Part shown: piece after piece, positions 49,869 through 58,112 of the stretch
Layout of the letters: the number at the start of each line of letters is the position of its first letter
Position numbering within the stretch: position 1 is the first letter of the stretch
NCBI RefSeq assembly: GCF_903853455.1
Contig: NZ_CAINTR010000144.1
Coordinates: 21,397 to 85,396, forward strand
Length of the DNA stretch: 64,000 bases
Direction of reading: 5' to 3'
Source of the DNA: an uncultured Magnetospirillum sp.
GTDB taxonomy: Bacteria > Pseudomonadota > Alphaproteobacteria > Rhodospirillales > Magnetospirillaceae
Notes under the pieces: model-generated
Database searches by the model: none
Seen by the model: only the letters and a program-made list of their open reading frames with translations
Told to the model about the DNA's origin: nothing
Made by a program: the position numbers and the translations under genes

Positions 49869-51044
49869 TTACAGCACCTCCAGCTCGGCTTGCAGAGCCC
49901 CGGCCGCCTTGATGGCCTGGAGGATGCTGATCAGGTCGCGCGGGCCGATGCCGAGGCTGTTGAGGCCCTCGACCAGTTCCTGCAGCGTGACCTTGTGCTG
50001 GACCACGGCCAGCTTGTTGCCGCCGCCTTCGTCCACCTGGATGTCGGTCCGCTGAACGGTCTCGGTGGTGCCGGTGGTGGAGAACGGCGACGGCTGCGAC
50101 ACCTGCGGCGTCTCTTGAATACGGATGGTCAATTGGCCTTGCGCGATGGCCACCGTGCTGATGCGCACGTTCTCGCCCATGACGATGGTGCCGGAGACCT
50201 CGTCGATCACCACCCGGGCGATCTGATCGGGCTCGACCCGCAACTGCTCCACATCGGTCAGCAGACCGACCACGTTGCCGCGATAGGTCGGCGGCACCAC
50301 CACCTGGACGGTGCCGGGATCGATCGGGCGCGCCATGTCGCCGCCCAGGAAGGAATTGATCGCCTGGGCGATGCGGCGCGACGTGGTGAAATCGGGATTG
50401 CGCAGCGAAATCTTGACCGCCTCCAGATGGGTCATCTCGAACGGCAGTTCGCGCTCGATGATCGCCCCGTTGGCTATGCGCCCGGCGGTGGGAACGCCCT
50501 TGACGACGGACGAGCCGGACGCGCCCGAGGCGGAGAAGCCGCCGGTGGCGACCTGACCCTGGCTGACCGCGTAGACCTCGCCGTCGGCGCCGATCAGCGG
50601 GGTAACCAGAAGCGTGCCGCCGCGCAGGTCCTTGGCGTCGCCCATGGCGGAAACGTTGGTGTCGATACGGGTGCCCTGGCGGGAGAACGGCGGCAGCGAG
50701 GCGGTCACCATGACGGCGGCGACGTTCTTGGGGCTGACCGAGGTGATGGCGCCAGTCTTGTCGCGGATGTTGACGCCCAGGCGCTCCAGCATGCCGGTCA
50801 GGCTTTCCTTGGTGAACGGCGAATTGGTGAGGGTGTCGCCGGTTCCGTTGAGGCCGACCACCAGGCCGTAACCCACCAGCATGTTGTCGCGCACGCCTTC
50901 GAAATCGGCGATGTCCTTGATGCGCGAAGCCCCGAAGGCCTCGACTGGCATCAGTCCGATCGTCACCGCGACCAGCGAGGCGGCCAGCAGGAAGGCGCGG
51001 AACGGTGCGGTGAAGGAGGCGGCGGTCACGTCGATGCGGGTCAT
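49869..51044 (-). CDS. flgI: Flagellar P-ring protein FlgI
   Basis: 391 residues from ATG 51044 (GGGGAAGAG six bases upstream). Signal peptide with core FRAFLLAASLVAVTIGL, cleavage likely before ASRIKDIADFEGVRDNML, then FlgI sequence throughout: VGYGLVVGLNGTGDTL, SVSPKNVAAVMVTASLPPF, LLVTPLIGADGEVYAVSQGQ, and C-terminal LQELVEGLNSLGIGPRDLISILQAIKAAGAL. Forms the periplasmic bushing around the rod. Heads the unit flgI-flgJ-flgN-flgK-flgL-TPR-GT. Confidence 0.95.
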   Translation of the reverse strand: MTRIDVTAASFTAPFRAFLLAASLVAVTIGLMPVEAFGASRIKDIADFEGVRDNMLVGYGLVVGLNGTGDTLTNSPFTKESLTGMLERLGVNIRDKTGAITSVSPKNVAAVMVTASLPPFSRQGTRIDTNVSAMGDAKDLRGGTLLVTPLIGADGEVYAVSQGQVATGGFSASGASGSSVVKGVPTAGRIANGAIIERELPFEMTHLEAVKISLRNPDFTTSRRIAQAINSFLGGDMARPIDPGTVQVVVPPTYRGNVVGLLTDVEQLRVEPDQIARVVIDEVSGTIVMGENVRISTVAIAQGQLTIRIQETPQVSQPSPFSTTGTTETVQRTDIQVDEGGGNKLAVVQHKVTLQELVEGLNSLGIGPRDLISILQAIKAAGALQAELEVL

Positions 51045-51093
51045 GATGGTCTCTTCCCCAAACAGGCGGGTCATGGTCGTGCAGCAAGTCCTT

Positions 51094-51110
51094 TGCGAAA
51101 GCCGTGCCAA
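51094..51110 (-). promoter_or_regulatory. Sigma-54 promoter of the flgI operon
   Basis: On the minus strand TTGGCACGGCTTTCGCA gives the -24 GG and -12 GC exactly 10 bp apart, with one mismatch (TCGC for TTGC) to the -24/-12 consensus. It lies 50 bp before the flgI ATG, as expected for RpoN/FlbD-controlled flagellar genes. Confidence 0.8.
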
Positions 51111-51306
51111 CCTGAAGGCCCGGCGCATCCTGGGATTTCCGCCGATCCGCCCCGGTTCGGAGGGCCGGGGCAGGGTCATTCCGTCCCGTCTGCCCGGCAA
51201 AAGCTGCCCAGTTGACCGCGGCGCCGCGCTCTGGCGAAATAGCGCCTATCGTAATCCGGCCCCGAGGACTAGGATCGGGACCCACAGACTCCCGCACCGG
51301 GGACAC

Positions 51307-51741
51307 ATGAAAATTTCCGGAGTCGGTTCCAAGGGCGCCACGACCGGCACCCGCAAGACCGAGAAGAACGACAGCAAGGGCGGTTTCAAGGCGGCACTCA
51401 TCGAGTCCATGGACGCGGTGGAGGAGCCCCATGCCGTCGAGGCCCCCACCGGCATCGGCGGCATCGACGCCCTGCTCATGGTCCAGCAGGTGGACAACTC
51501 GGCCGAACGCGAGTCGCGCCGCCGGCTGGTGCGCCGGGGCGAGGAACTGCTCGACGGGCTGGAGGATCTGCGTCACGGCCTGTTGATGGGAGACATTCCC
51601 AAGGAAAAGATGCTCGCCCTGGCCCAGTCGGTCCGCTCGCGGCGCGAAAACTGCGGCGACCCTCGCCTGGGCGCCCTGCTCGATGAAATCGAACTTCGGG
51701 TCGAGGTCGAGCTGGCCAAACTGTCTCCGCGCGGGAGCTAG
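51307..51741 (+). CDS. fliX: Flagellar assembly regulator FliX
   Basis: 144 residues. FliX family: MKISGVG start, IGGIDALLMVQQVD, RRLVRRGEELLDGLEDLRHGLLMG, KEKMLALAQSV, and DEIELRVEVELAKL. In Caulobacter FliX couples basal-body assembly to activation of FlbD and sigma-54 promoters. Its place divergent from the sigma-54-driven flgI operon agrees. No strong promoter of its own seen. Confidence 0.93.
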   Translation: MKISGVGSKGATTGTRKTEKNDSKGGFKAALIESMDAVEEPHAVEAPTGIGGIDALLMVQQVDNSAERESRRRLVRRGEELLDGLEDLRHGLLMGDIPKEKMLALAQSVRSRRENCGDPRLGALLDEIELRVEVELAKLSPRGS

Positions 51742-51746
51742 TTTCC

Positions 51747-51850
51747 GTCCCTCAATCGCCGGGCGCCGCCTCTCGGCGGCTTGGCTTTCGCGCCATGTGG
51801 CGCGGCGGCCCTTGGCCTTGCCTCCGGGCGAATGAAGGATTTCATTCGCC
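51747..51850 (-). repeat. TGAGGG hairpin element, copy F, with extra hairpin
   Basis: Read on the minus strand: CGCGCC-acat-GGCGCG, AAAGCCAAG, GCCGCC-gaga-GGCGGC, GCCCGGCGATTGAGGGAC. It abuts the fliX stop in antisense orientation. An additional hairpin, GGGCGAATGAA-ggat-TTCATTCGCCC (51826-51850), adjoins it, perhaps a third module. Confidence 0.75.
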
Positions 51851-51969
51851 CCTCGGTCTTGCCCTCCCCTATCAATGTGTTGTGGAACGCAATTGCGCTT
51901 GCGGGGGTGCGCCCCTGTCCATATATTGCGCAGCGACTTACGCCCCGACCGTGACATCGAGGAATATGG

Positions 51970-52386
51970 ATGACCGTCACGTTGCCGCCGGATTACCGTC
52001 CCGCCGAGGACGAGCCCTTCATGAACGAAAGCATGAAGGAATATTTCCGCCTGAAGCTCCTGCGGTGGCGCGCCGAGCTGTTGCGCGAATCGGATGAAAC
52101 CTTGCAGCACCTCCAGGAAGGCGGCATGCAGGAACCCGACATCGCCGACCGCGCCTCGGCCGAGTCCGACCGGGCCCTGGAACTGCGCACCCGCGACCGC
52201 GAACGCAAGCTGATCTCCAAGATCGACGCCGCCATGCTGCGGATCGAGGACGGCAGCTACGGCTATTGCGAGGAGACCGGCGAACCCATCAGCATCCGCC
52301 GGCTGGAGGCGCGTCCCATCGCCACCCTGTCCATCGAGGCGCAGGAGCGTCACGAGCGCCTGGAACGCACCCACCGCGAGGACTAA
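51970..52386 (+). CDS. dksA: RNA polymerase-binding regulator DksA (single-cysteine type)
   Basis: 138 residues. Coiled coil (about 20-90) with acidic tip (ESDETLQHLQEGG...DRASAESDRA), then zinc-finger-like end YGYCEETGEP and RRLEARPIATL. Of the four zinc cysteines of E. coli DksA only Cys100 remains; the others are Thr103, Ser121 and Ala124, the usual alphaproteobacterial form. It works with ppGpp at the RNAP secondary channel. Confidence 0.93.
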   Translation: MTVTLPPDYRPAEDEPFMNESMKEYFRLKLLRWRAELLRESDETLQHLQEGGMQEPDIADRASAESDRALELRTRDRERKLISKIDAAMLRIEDGSYGYCEETGEPISIRRLEARPIATLSIEAQERHERLERTHRED

Positions 52387-52406
52387 CCCCACCGGGAGTC
52401 CGTGTC

Positions 52407-54263
52407 TTGGCAGCATCTTTCGAGGCCGAACGCGGATTACACGGCAGCATCGTCGCCGGCTGGATCGAGGATCAGGCCCCCGAGGCGGTGCAACCCGCGC
52501 TGTTCGAGCGCCTCGACCGCTGGCAAGCCGCCTCCGAGGCCCCCCCCGCCCTGCTATGGCATTCCATCGCCCAGGCCTTGCGGGAAAACGGCTGTCTCGA
52601 TGCCGAACTGGCCTGCTGGTCGACCCTGCTGTCCTTGTCGCCGGGTGACCCCGCCATCCTGTCCCGATTGGCCGAGACCCAGCATTTGCGCGGCGACGAC
52701 GCCGCCGCCCGCCAACTGCTGACCACCATCCCTCCCCGCCATCCCAGCCGGGTCGCCGCCCTGCTGCTGCTCATGAAGCTGCCCGGCACTTCGGCGGCGG
52801 AGCAGACGGCCTGTGCCGCCGAGGTGGCCGCGATCCTGCTGGCCCGTCCCTCCTGGGAACCGGCCCATCACCATCTGGTCCGCCGGCTGGTGGCCGCCGG
52901 ACGGACCGAGGCGGCAACCGCCTTCCTCGCGGCCTGGACAGCCCGGCACAGTGCAACCGACACGGCCATGCTGCTGGAACTGGGCTGGTTGTCGCTGCAT
53001 GCCGGCGACGCCGAGGCGGCGCGCGCATTGTTCCAGCGGCTATGGAACCGGCGCGATCCCGAGATCGAGACGGTGGCCGGATGCTTCGACGGCACCGTCC
53101 CGGCTTATGACGCAAGGGTGGAACAGGCGATCCTCGCCAGGATCGACGCCGCCTTCGCCCAACCGGACAGCGCGTTGTCGCGAGTCGAGTTGGCGGGGGA
53201 CGATCCCGACGAGCTCTGCTCGGAGTTGCGGGCAAAGCCCGGCGCGGCTCGTGCCGCGAAAGCCAAGGGGCCGGACGGCCCCGCCCGGCGACTGAGGGAC
53301 AACAAAGTTCTCTTCGTCGGCTTCGAGCGCATGGTGCTGCCCAACGATCTGGCCGAGCATTTTCAGCGCTCCGCCCGGGCGGCGGAGCTGGACATTGAGT
53401 TGTACCTCGATTCCGCCATCGTCTTTCCCCACGAATTTCGCGGCACCGACGACGCGGCGCGCCAGCGGGTCGAGACCTTCGAGACGGCGTTGGCGGCGCG
53501 GCGGCCGGAGGTGGTGATCCTCGACTGCTCCTATATGCCCACCCAGCGCGGCTTGCGGCCGGAGCGTATGGCCGAGCTGGCCCGGAATCTGGGCTTCCGC
53601 CTCGTCTGCATGATGCGCGACGCGCTGGAGAGCAACCTGTCCTGTCTGCTGACCTGGGCCGAGGTTGCCGACACGATGCTGCTCTTCGATCCCCGATCGG
53701 TCCTTCTGCGTCCGGAACACGCAGCCCATCACCCCAAGATCCTGGTGGCGCTGCCCCCGGCCCAGCATCTGGAGGCCGGCACGGTCGAACGCGATCTCGG
53801 CCTGGTCTTCATGGGCGCCGACGCTTATGGCGTGCGCAACATGCTGCTGTCGGTGCTGCTGACCGAGGATATTCCCTTCACCGCCATCACCGGCGACCGC
53901 CGCGCCGTGGAAACCCCCGACATGGATTCCTATGCCGGAATCCTGCGCCGGGCGCGGGCGGTGCTGAACGTCGCCGCCCATTCCCGCACCGAATTCCTGG
54001 TGACCGGCCGGGTGTTCGAGACCATCGCCTGCGGCGCGGTGCTGATCGAGCAGGACAACCCCGCGACCGCCGCCTACTTCACCCCCTGGCGGCATTACCT
54101 GCCCTGGACCAATGTGGACGACATCATCCAGCTGTGCCGCTTCGTGGAGCGCAACCCCGCGACCGCTGCCCGCATCGCGACGGAAGCGCGGAGCTGGCTG
54201 GACCGGCATTACAACTGCCGGCGGTTTTGGGCGGCGTTACTCGGACACCACCAAGGCCCATGA
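52407..54263 (+). CDS. CgeB-like glycosyltransferase with helical N-domain and in-frame repeat
   Basis: 618 residues from TTG 52407 (GGGAG eight bases upstream; no ATG fits). N-terminal half is TPR-like helices (about 20-250). C-terminal half (about 300-618) is a GT-B glycosyltransferase of the CgeB/YkvP type: KVLFVGFERMVLPNDLAEHF, VVILDCSYMPTQRG, GLVFMGADAYGVRN and TGRVFETIACGAVLIEQDN (nucleotide-sugar binding). Residues about 267-298 are encoded by a dispersed hairpin repeat inserted in frame (CSELRAKPGA...ARRLRD), exactly between the two domains. Likely acts on the sugars made by the neighbouring cluster. 3' end overlaps pseI by 27 bp. Confidence 0.78.
   Translation: MAASFEAERGLHGSIVAGWIEDQAPEAVQPALFERLDRWQAASEAPPALLWHSIAQALRENGCLDAELACWSTLLSLSPGDPAILSRLAETQHLRGDDAAARQLLTTIPPRHPSRVAALLLLMKLPGTSAAEQTACAAEVAAILLARPSWEPAHHHLVRRLVAAGRTEAATAFLAAWTARHSATDTAMLLELGWLSLHAGDAEAARALFQRLWNRRDPEIETVAGCFDGTVPAYDARVEQAILARIDAAFAQPDSALSRVELAGDDPDELCSELRAKPGAARAAKAKGPDGPARRLRDNKVLFVGFERMVLPNDLAEHFQRSARAAELDIELYLDSAIVFPHEFRGTDDAARQRVETFETALAARRPEVVILDCSYMPTQRGLRPERMAELARNLGFRLVCMMRDALESNLSCLLTWAEVADTMLLFDPRSVLLRPEHAAHHPKILVALPPAQHLEAGTVERDLGLVFMGADAYGVRNMLLSVLLTEDIPFTAITGDRRAVETPDMDSYAGILRRARAVLNVAAHSRTEFLVTGRVFETIACGAVLIEQDNPATAAYFTPWRHYLPWTNVDDIIQLCRFVERNPATAARIATEARSWLDRHYNCRRFWAALLGHHQGP
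53204..53300 (+). repeat. TGAGGG hairpin element, copy A (inside glycosyltransferase gene)
   Basis: Hairpins CGGGC-aaa-GCCCG, CGCGGC-tcgt-GCCGCG and GGGGCC-ggac-GGCCCC, then GCCCGGCGACTGAGGGAC. Open in the host frame without a stop; encodes about 32 residues shared with copy B. Confidence 0.85.
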
Positions 54264-55289
54264 CAACGGCGTGCCGCGCGTCACGGCGCGGGTGGCGCGG
54301 CGGCCGAGGATCTCCGGCAGATGCTTGGGCGCCATGCCGTAACCGGGACGGATGGAGCGGAGATTGGCCTCGGTGAACACCTCCCCCGCCGCCATGTCGG
54401 CCACCACGTAGAGCGAACGGCGGAACTGAAGGTTGCCTCGCTCGGACGGGGCCAGGTCGTAGGACACCCGGCCCAGCGCCGCCCAGGCGGTGCGGGTGCC
54501 CTCCACCAGGGATTTCAACTCGTCGGGCTCCAGCGAGAAGGCCGCGTCCGGGCCGCCGTCGGCGCGCTTCAGGGTGAAATGCTTCTCGATGAAGGTGGCG
54601 CCCAGGGCCACCGAGGCCACCGACACCGCCACCCCCAGCGTATGGTCGGACAGGCCGGCCTGAACCCCGAAGGCTTGGGCCAGATGGGGAATGGTGCGCA
54701 GGTTGGAATCCTCGGGAGCGGAGGGATAGCCCGAGACGCAATGCAGCAGGATCAGGTCGCGGCAGCCGGCCTCCCGCGCCGCCGTCACCGCTTCGCCGAT
54801 CTCGCCGAGATGGGCCATGCCGGTGGACATGATCACCGGCTTGCCGGTGGCGGCGACCCGGCGCACCAGCGGCAGGTCCACCAGCTCGAACGACGCGATC
54901 TTGTAGGCCGGCGCCCCCAGCGATTCCAGCAGGTCCACCGCGCTGGCGTCGAACGGTGACGAGAAGATGGACAGGCCCAGGGCGCGGGCCCGCTCGAACA
55001 GCGGCGCGTGCCAGTTCCAGGGGGTGTGGGCCTCGGTGTAAAGGTCGTGCAGCTTGCGCCCGCCCCACAGCCCGCCCTCGATGACGAAGCCCGGCCCGTC
55101 ATGGTCGATGGTGATGGTGTCGGCGGTGTAGGTCTGCAGCTTGACCGCGTCGGCGCCCGACGCCTTGGCCGCGTCCAGCAGCGCGAAGGCGCGCGCGATG
55201 TCGCCGTTGTGGTTGCCCGACATTTCGGCGACCACATAGGGAGGGGAGTTCGGCCCGATGGCGCGGCCGTCGATGAGGATGGAGTCCAT
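54237..55289 (-). CDS. pseI: Pseudaminic acid synthase PseI (NeuB family)
   Basis: 350 residues. Condenses phosphoenolpyruvate with the 2,4-diacetamido-trideoxy-altrose sugar to give pseudaminic acid. NeuB TIM barrel: PYVVAEMSGNHNGDIARA, ADAVKLQTYTADTIT, IFSSPFDASAVDLLE, STGMAHLGEI, LLHCVSGYPSAPEDSNLRTI and GATFIEKHFTLKR; C-terminal SAF antifreeze-like domain (about 290-345, RRSLYVVADMAAGEVFT). The AEMSGNHNG form is typical of PseI rather than NeuB/LegI. Divergent from pseG with only 17 bp between starts. Confidence 0.9.
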   Translation of the reverse strand: MDSILIDGRAIGPNSPPYVVAEMSGNHNGDIARAFALLDAAKASGADAVKLQTYTADTITIDHDGPGFVIEGGLWGGRKLHDLYTEAHTPWNWHAPLFERARALGLSIFSSPFDASAVDLLESLGAPAYKIASFELVDLPLVRRVAATGKPVIMSTGMAHLGEIGEAVTAAREAGCRDLILLHCVSGYPSAPEDSNLRTIPHLAQAFGVQAGLSDHTLGVAVSVASVALGATFIEKHFTLKRADGGPDAAFSLEPDELKSLVEGTRTAWAALGRVSYDLAPSERGNLQFRRSLYVVADMAAGEVFTEANLRSIRPGYGMAPKHLPEILGRRATRAVTRGTPLSWALVVSE

Positions 55290-55306
55290 GACAGGACTAT
55301 AATACC

Positions 55307-56866
55307 ATGATTCGGGCCATGTCGACCGCCTCGCCCTCCGTCCTGTTCCGCGCCGACGCCTCTCCCGCCATGGGGATCGGCCATGTCATGCGCTGCCTGA
55401 CCCTGGCGGCGGCGCTGACCGAGCGCGGCAGCCACTGCCGCCTCGCCTGCACCCACGAGACTCTGCGCACCGTCGCCGCCCTGCGCCACGCCGCCATCGA
55501 GGTGGTGGAGCTGCCCGACGGCGCCGCATGCGACCCCGCAGCCCTGACCGCCCTGCCTGCCCCGGATTGGGTGGTGATCGACCATTACCGCCTGGGCGCG
55601 GATTACGAGCGGCGCCTGCGTCCCTGGGCGGAGCGCATCCTGGTGATCGACGACCTGGCCGACCGCCGCCACGACTGCGACATCCTGCTGGACCAGACAG
55701 TGGGCCGGCGGGCCGAGAGCTATGCCGGGCTGGTTCCGGCCTCCGCCCTGGTCCTGGCCGGCCCCGCCCATGCCTTGCTGCGCCCCGGCTTCGCCGCCGC
55801 CCGCCGCACCTATCCCGACGAGCCTTGCTCGGAGTTGCGGGCAAAGCCCGGCGCGCCATGTGGCGCGAAAGCCAAGCCCACGGATGTGGGCGCCCGGCGA
55901 CTGAGGGGCGATATGCGCATTCTCGTATCCCTCGGCGGCACCGATCCGCTCAATGCCACCGCCACCGTGCTCGACGCCTTGGCGGCGGCCGATCTCGGCA
56001 TCGCCGTCACGGTGGTGATGGGCAGCGCCGCCCCCGCCCTGGAGCAGGTGCGCGCCCAGGCCGCCCGGCTGCGCCCGCCGGCCGAACTGGCGGTGGACGT
56101 GGCCGACATGGTGGCGCTGATGACCTCTTGCGACCTGGCGGTGGGGGCGGCCGGCACCTCGGCGCTGGAGCGCTGCTGCCTCGGTCTGCCGACCCTGCTG
56201 CTGGTGATCGCCGACAACCAGCGGGAGGTGGCGGCGGGGCTGGCACAGGCCGGCGCGGCGGTGGTGGCGGTTCTGGACGCCGCCGACATCGCCGGGAAAC
56301 TGGCCGACCTGGCCGGCGACGCCGAGGCGCGACGACGGCTGGCCGAGCAGGGAAGGATGCTGTGCGACGGCGCCGGCGCCGGGCGGCTGGCCGACCTGAT
56401 GCGCCTGACCCTGCGGCCGGCGACGGCCGGCGACGGCGAGGAGCTGCTGCGCTGGCGCAACGACCCGGTCACCCGCGACAACTCGCTCGACACCGCCGAG
56501 GTCGCCCGCGACCACCATTTCGCCTGGCTGGAGCGGGCGCTGAGCGATCCCGAGCGGGTCCTGCTGATCGCCGAACGCGACGGCGTCAAGCTGGGCATGG
56601 TGCGGTTCGACACTTGCTGCGAGGGGGAATGGCGGGTGTCCATCTCGGTCGCCCCCGCCGCGCGTGGTCGCGGCATCGGCGGCGCCCTGCTGTCCGCCGC
56701 CATCCTGCGGCTGGAGCGCGAGCGCGGGCCGAGCGTTCTCTACGCCGAGATCCGCGCCGCCAACCGCCCCAGCCAACGCATCTTCGAGGCCTGCGGCTTC
56801 CGCCGGACCGACAGCGACGACGGCGTCGCCTATTACCGCCGGGGCGCCGCTGAAGCGATATATTAA
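55307..56866 (+). CDS. pseG: PseG-PseH fusion: UDP-sugar hydrolase and N-acetyltransferase
   Basis: 519 residues. N-terminal GT-B-like PseG (about 10-365) removes UDP from UDP-2,4-diacetamido-trideoxy-altrose: FRADASPAMGIGHVMRCLTLA, VVIDHYRLG, RILVSLGGTDPLNAT, AAGTSALERCCLGLPTLLLV. C-terminal GNAT domain (about 366-519; LRPATAGDGEELLRWRNDP, VSISVAPAARGRGIGGALL, AANRPSQRIFEACGF) fits PseH, which acetylates the 4-amino group. Residues about 170-201, between the two PseG lobes, come from an in-frame dispersed repeat (CSELRAKPGA...GARRLRG). The end of the repeat places GAGGGG before an in-frame ATG (55913), a possible internal start. ATG 55319 is an alternative N-terminus. Confidence 0.87.
   Translation: MIRAMSTASPSVLFRADASPAMGIGHVMRCLTLAAALTERGSHCRLACTHETLRTVAALRHAAIEVVELPDGAACDPAALTALPAPDWVVIDHYRLGADYERRLRPWAERILVIDDLADRRHDCDILLDQTVGRRAESYAGLVPASALVLAGPAHALLRPGFAAARRTYPDEPCSELRAKPGAPCGAKAKPTDVGARRLRGDMRILVSLGGTDPLNATATVLDALAAADLGIAVTVVMGSAAPALEQVRAQAARLRPPAELAVDVADMVALMTSCDLAVGAAGTSALERCCLGLPTLLLVIADNQREVAAGLAQAGAAVVAVLDAADIAGKLADLAGDAEARRRLAEQGRMLCDGAGAGRLADLMRLTLRPATAGDGEELLRWRNDPVTRDNSLDTAEVARDHHFAWLERALSDPERVLLIAERDGVKLGMVRFDTCCEGEWRVSISVAPAARGRGIGGALLSAAILRLERERGPSVLYAEIRAANRPSQRIFEACGFRRTDSDDGVAYYRRGAAEAIY
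55813..55909 (+). repeat. TGAGGG hairpin element, copy B (inside pseG)
   Basis: Hairpins CGGGC-aaa-GCCCG, CGCGCC-atgt-GGCGCG and GCCCAC-ggat-GTGGGC, then GCCCGGCGACTGAGGGGC. In frame with pseG; same frame usage as copy A. Confidence 0.85.
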
Positions 56867-56923
56867 CCATTTCGCGCCACGCTGGGGGCGCATCTGGACC
56901 TCATCCCGAAGGGAACTCTCGCC

Positions 56924-57961
56924 GTGACACTCCTCAATTCCTTTCGGCACGACGACATCCGCGACAAGCTGGCCGGAAAATCCATCCTGGTCACCGGCGG
57001 CACCGGCTCGTTCGGCAAGCAGTTCGTGCGCACCGTGCTGGGGCTGGACTGCGTCAGCCGCCTGATCGTGTTCTCGCGCGACGAGCAGAAGCATTTCGAC
57101 ATGATGCGGGAGTTCCCCGATTCCAAGTATCCGGCCATCCGCTACTTCCTCGGCGACGTCCGCGACCTGGAGCGGTTGCAGATGGCGTTCCGCAACGTGG
57201 ACATCGTCATCCACGCCGCCGCCCAGAAGCATGTGCCGCTGGCCGAGTACAACCCCACCGAATGCCTGCGCACCAATGTGTGGGGAGCCGAGAACGTGGT
57301 CCGCGCCGCCCTGGACAACGGGGTCGGGACCGTCATGGCCCTCTCCACCGACAAGGCGGTCAGCCCGGTCAACCTCTACGGCGCCTCCAAACTGGCGGCC
57401 GAGAAGGTCTTCTGCGCCGCCAACAACCTGTCGGGCAAGGGCCAGACCCGCTTCGGCGCGGTGCGCTACGGCAACGTGGTCGGCTCGCGCGGTTCGGTGG
57501 TTCCGTTCTTCCGCGACCTGATCGCCCAGAAGGCCGAGTTCCTGCCCATCACCGACGACCGCATGACCCGGTTCTGGATCACCTTGCAGCAGGGCGTCGA
57601 CTTCGTGCTGTCCTCCATGAGCATGATGAAGGGCGGCGAGATCTTCATCCCCAAGATCCCCAGCATGAAGATGACCGACCTGGCCAAGACCATGGCCCCC
57701 GACCTGCCACACAAGATCGTCGGCATCCGCCCCGGCGAGAAGCTGCACGAGGTCATGGTCAACGAGGAGGAAGCCCGCACCACCCGCGAGTTGGCCGACC
57801 GCTACGTCATCTACCCCATGCTGTCCTACTGGTCCAAGGAGCAGACCATGGAGGGCGAGCCGGTGTCGGAAGACTTCCGCTACGCCAGCAACACCAACAC
57901 CTGGTGGCTGTCCGAACCGGAACTGCTGGGCATGATCAGCCGGATCGACCTGGATCTTTAG
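56924..57961 (+). CDS. pseB: UDP-GlcNAc 4,6-dehydratase (inverting) PseB
   Basis: 345 residues from GTG 56924. First step of pseudaminic acid synthesis: C4 oxidation, C6 dehydration and C5 inversion. Rossmann LVTGGTGSFGKQFV (TGGTGSFG at 24-31), Asp143-Lys144 in STDKAVSPVNLYG, Tyr152 and Lys156 (Y-x-x-x-K), IHAAAQKHVP, and RPGEKLHEVM. Length normal for PseB. Cytoplasmic. 57 bp after pseG-pseH. Confidence 0.94.
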   Translation: MTLLNSFRHDDIRDKLAGKSILVTGGTGSFGKQFVRTVLGLDCVSRLIVFSRDEQKHFDMMREFPDSKYPAIRYFLGDVRDLERLQMAFRNVDIVIHAAAQKHVPLAEYNPTECLRTNVWGAENVVRAALDNGVGTVMALSTDKAVSPVNLYGASKLAAEKVFCAANNLSGKGQTRFGAVRYGNVVGSRGSVVPFFRDLIAQKAEFLPITDDRMTRFWITLQQGVDFVLSSMSMMKGGEIFIPKIPSMKMTDLAKTMAPDLPHKIVGIRPGEKLHEVMVNEEEARTTRELADRYVIYPMLSYWSKEQTMEGEPVSEDFRYASNTNTWWLSEPELLGMISRIDLDL

Positions 57962-58001
57962 GGACACGTCTCGTCCGTCCTGCGTTTGAAGGACAAATCA
58001 T

Positions 58002-58103
58002 ATCGACGAGCGATCTTCCGCTCGGAGTTGCGGCCAAAGGCCGGCGCGCCATGTGGCGCGAGAGCCCAGGGATTCGGAGAATCCCGCCCGGCGATTGAGG
58101 GAC
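58002..58103 (+). repeat. TGAGGG hairpin element, copy C (before pseC)
   Basis: GCTCGGAGTTGCGGCC, CGCGCC-atgt-GGCGCG, GGGATTC-gga-GAATCCC, then GCCCGGCGATTGAGGGAC. Ends 9 bp before the pseC ATG, in frame with it (ARRLRDTKT-M), and its GAGGGAC is the only SD candidate. Confidence 0.85.
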
Positions 58104-58112
58104 ACAAAGACA

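Noticed and set aside
52402..52722. GTG start with MSWQHLSRPN as the beginning of the gene after dksA
   Set aside because: That frame closes after about 100 codons; the neighbouring frame from TTG 52407 continues to a full glycosyltransferase.
54833..57967. 1044-codon minus-strand frame opposite pseG/pseB
   Set aside because: Antisense to clear pseG-pseH and pseB genes; no domain is recognisable.
58053..58112. N-terminal extension of PseC through the repeat
   Set aside because: Open frame exists, but the extension is repeat sequence with no SD; ATG 58113 gives the normal PseC start.
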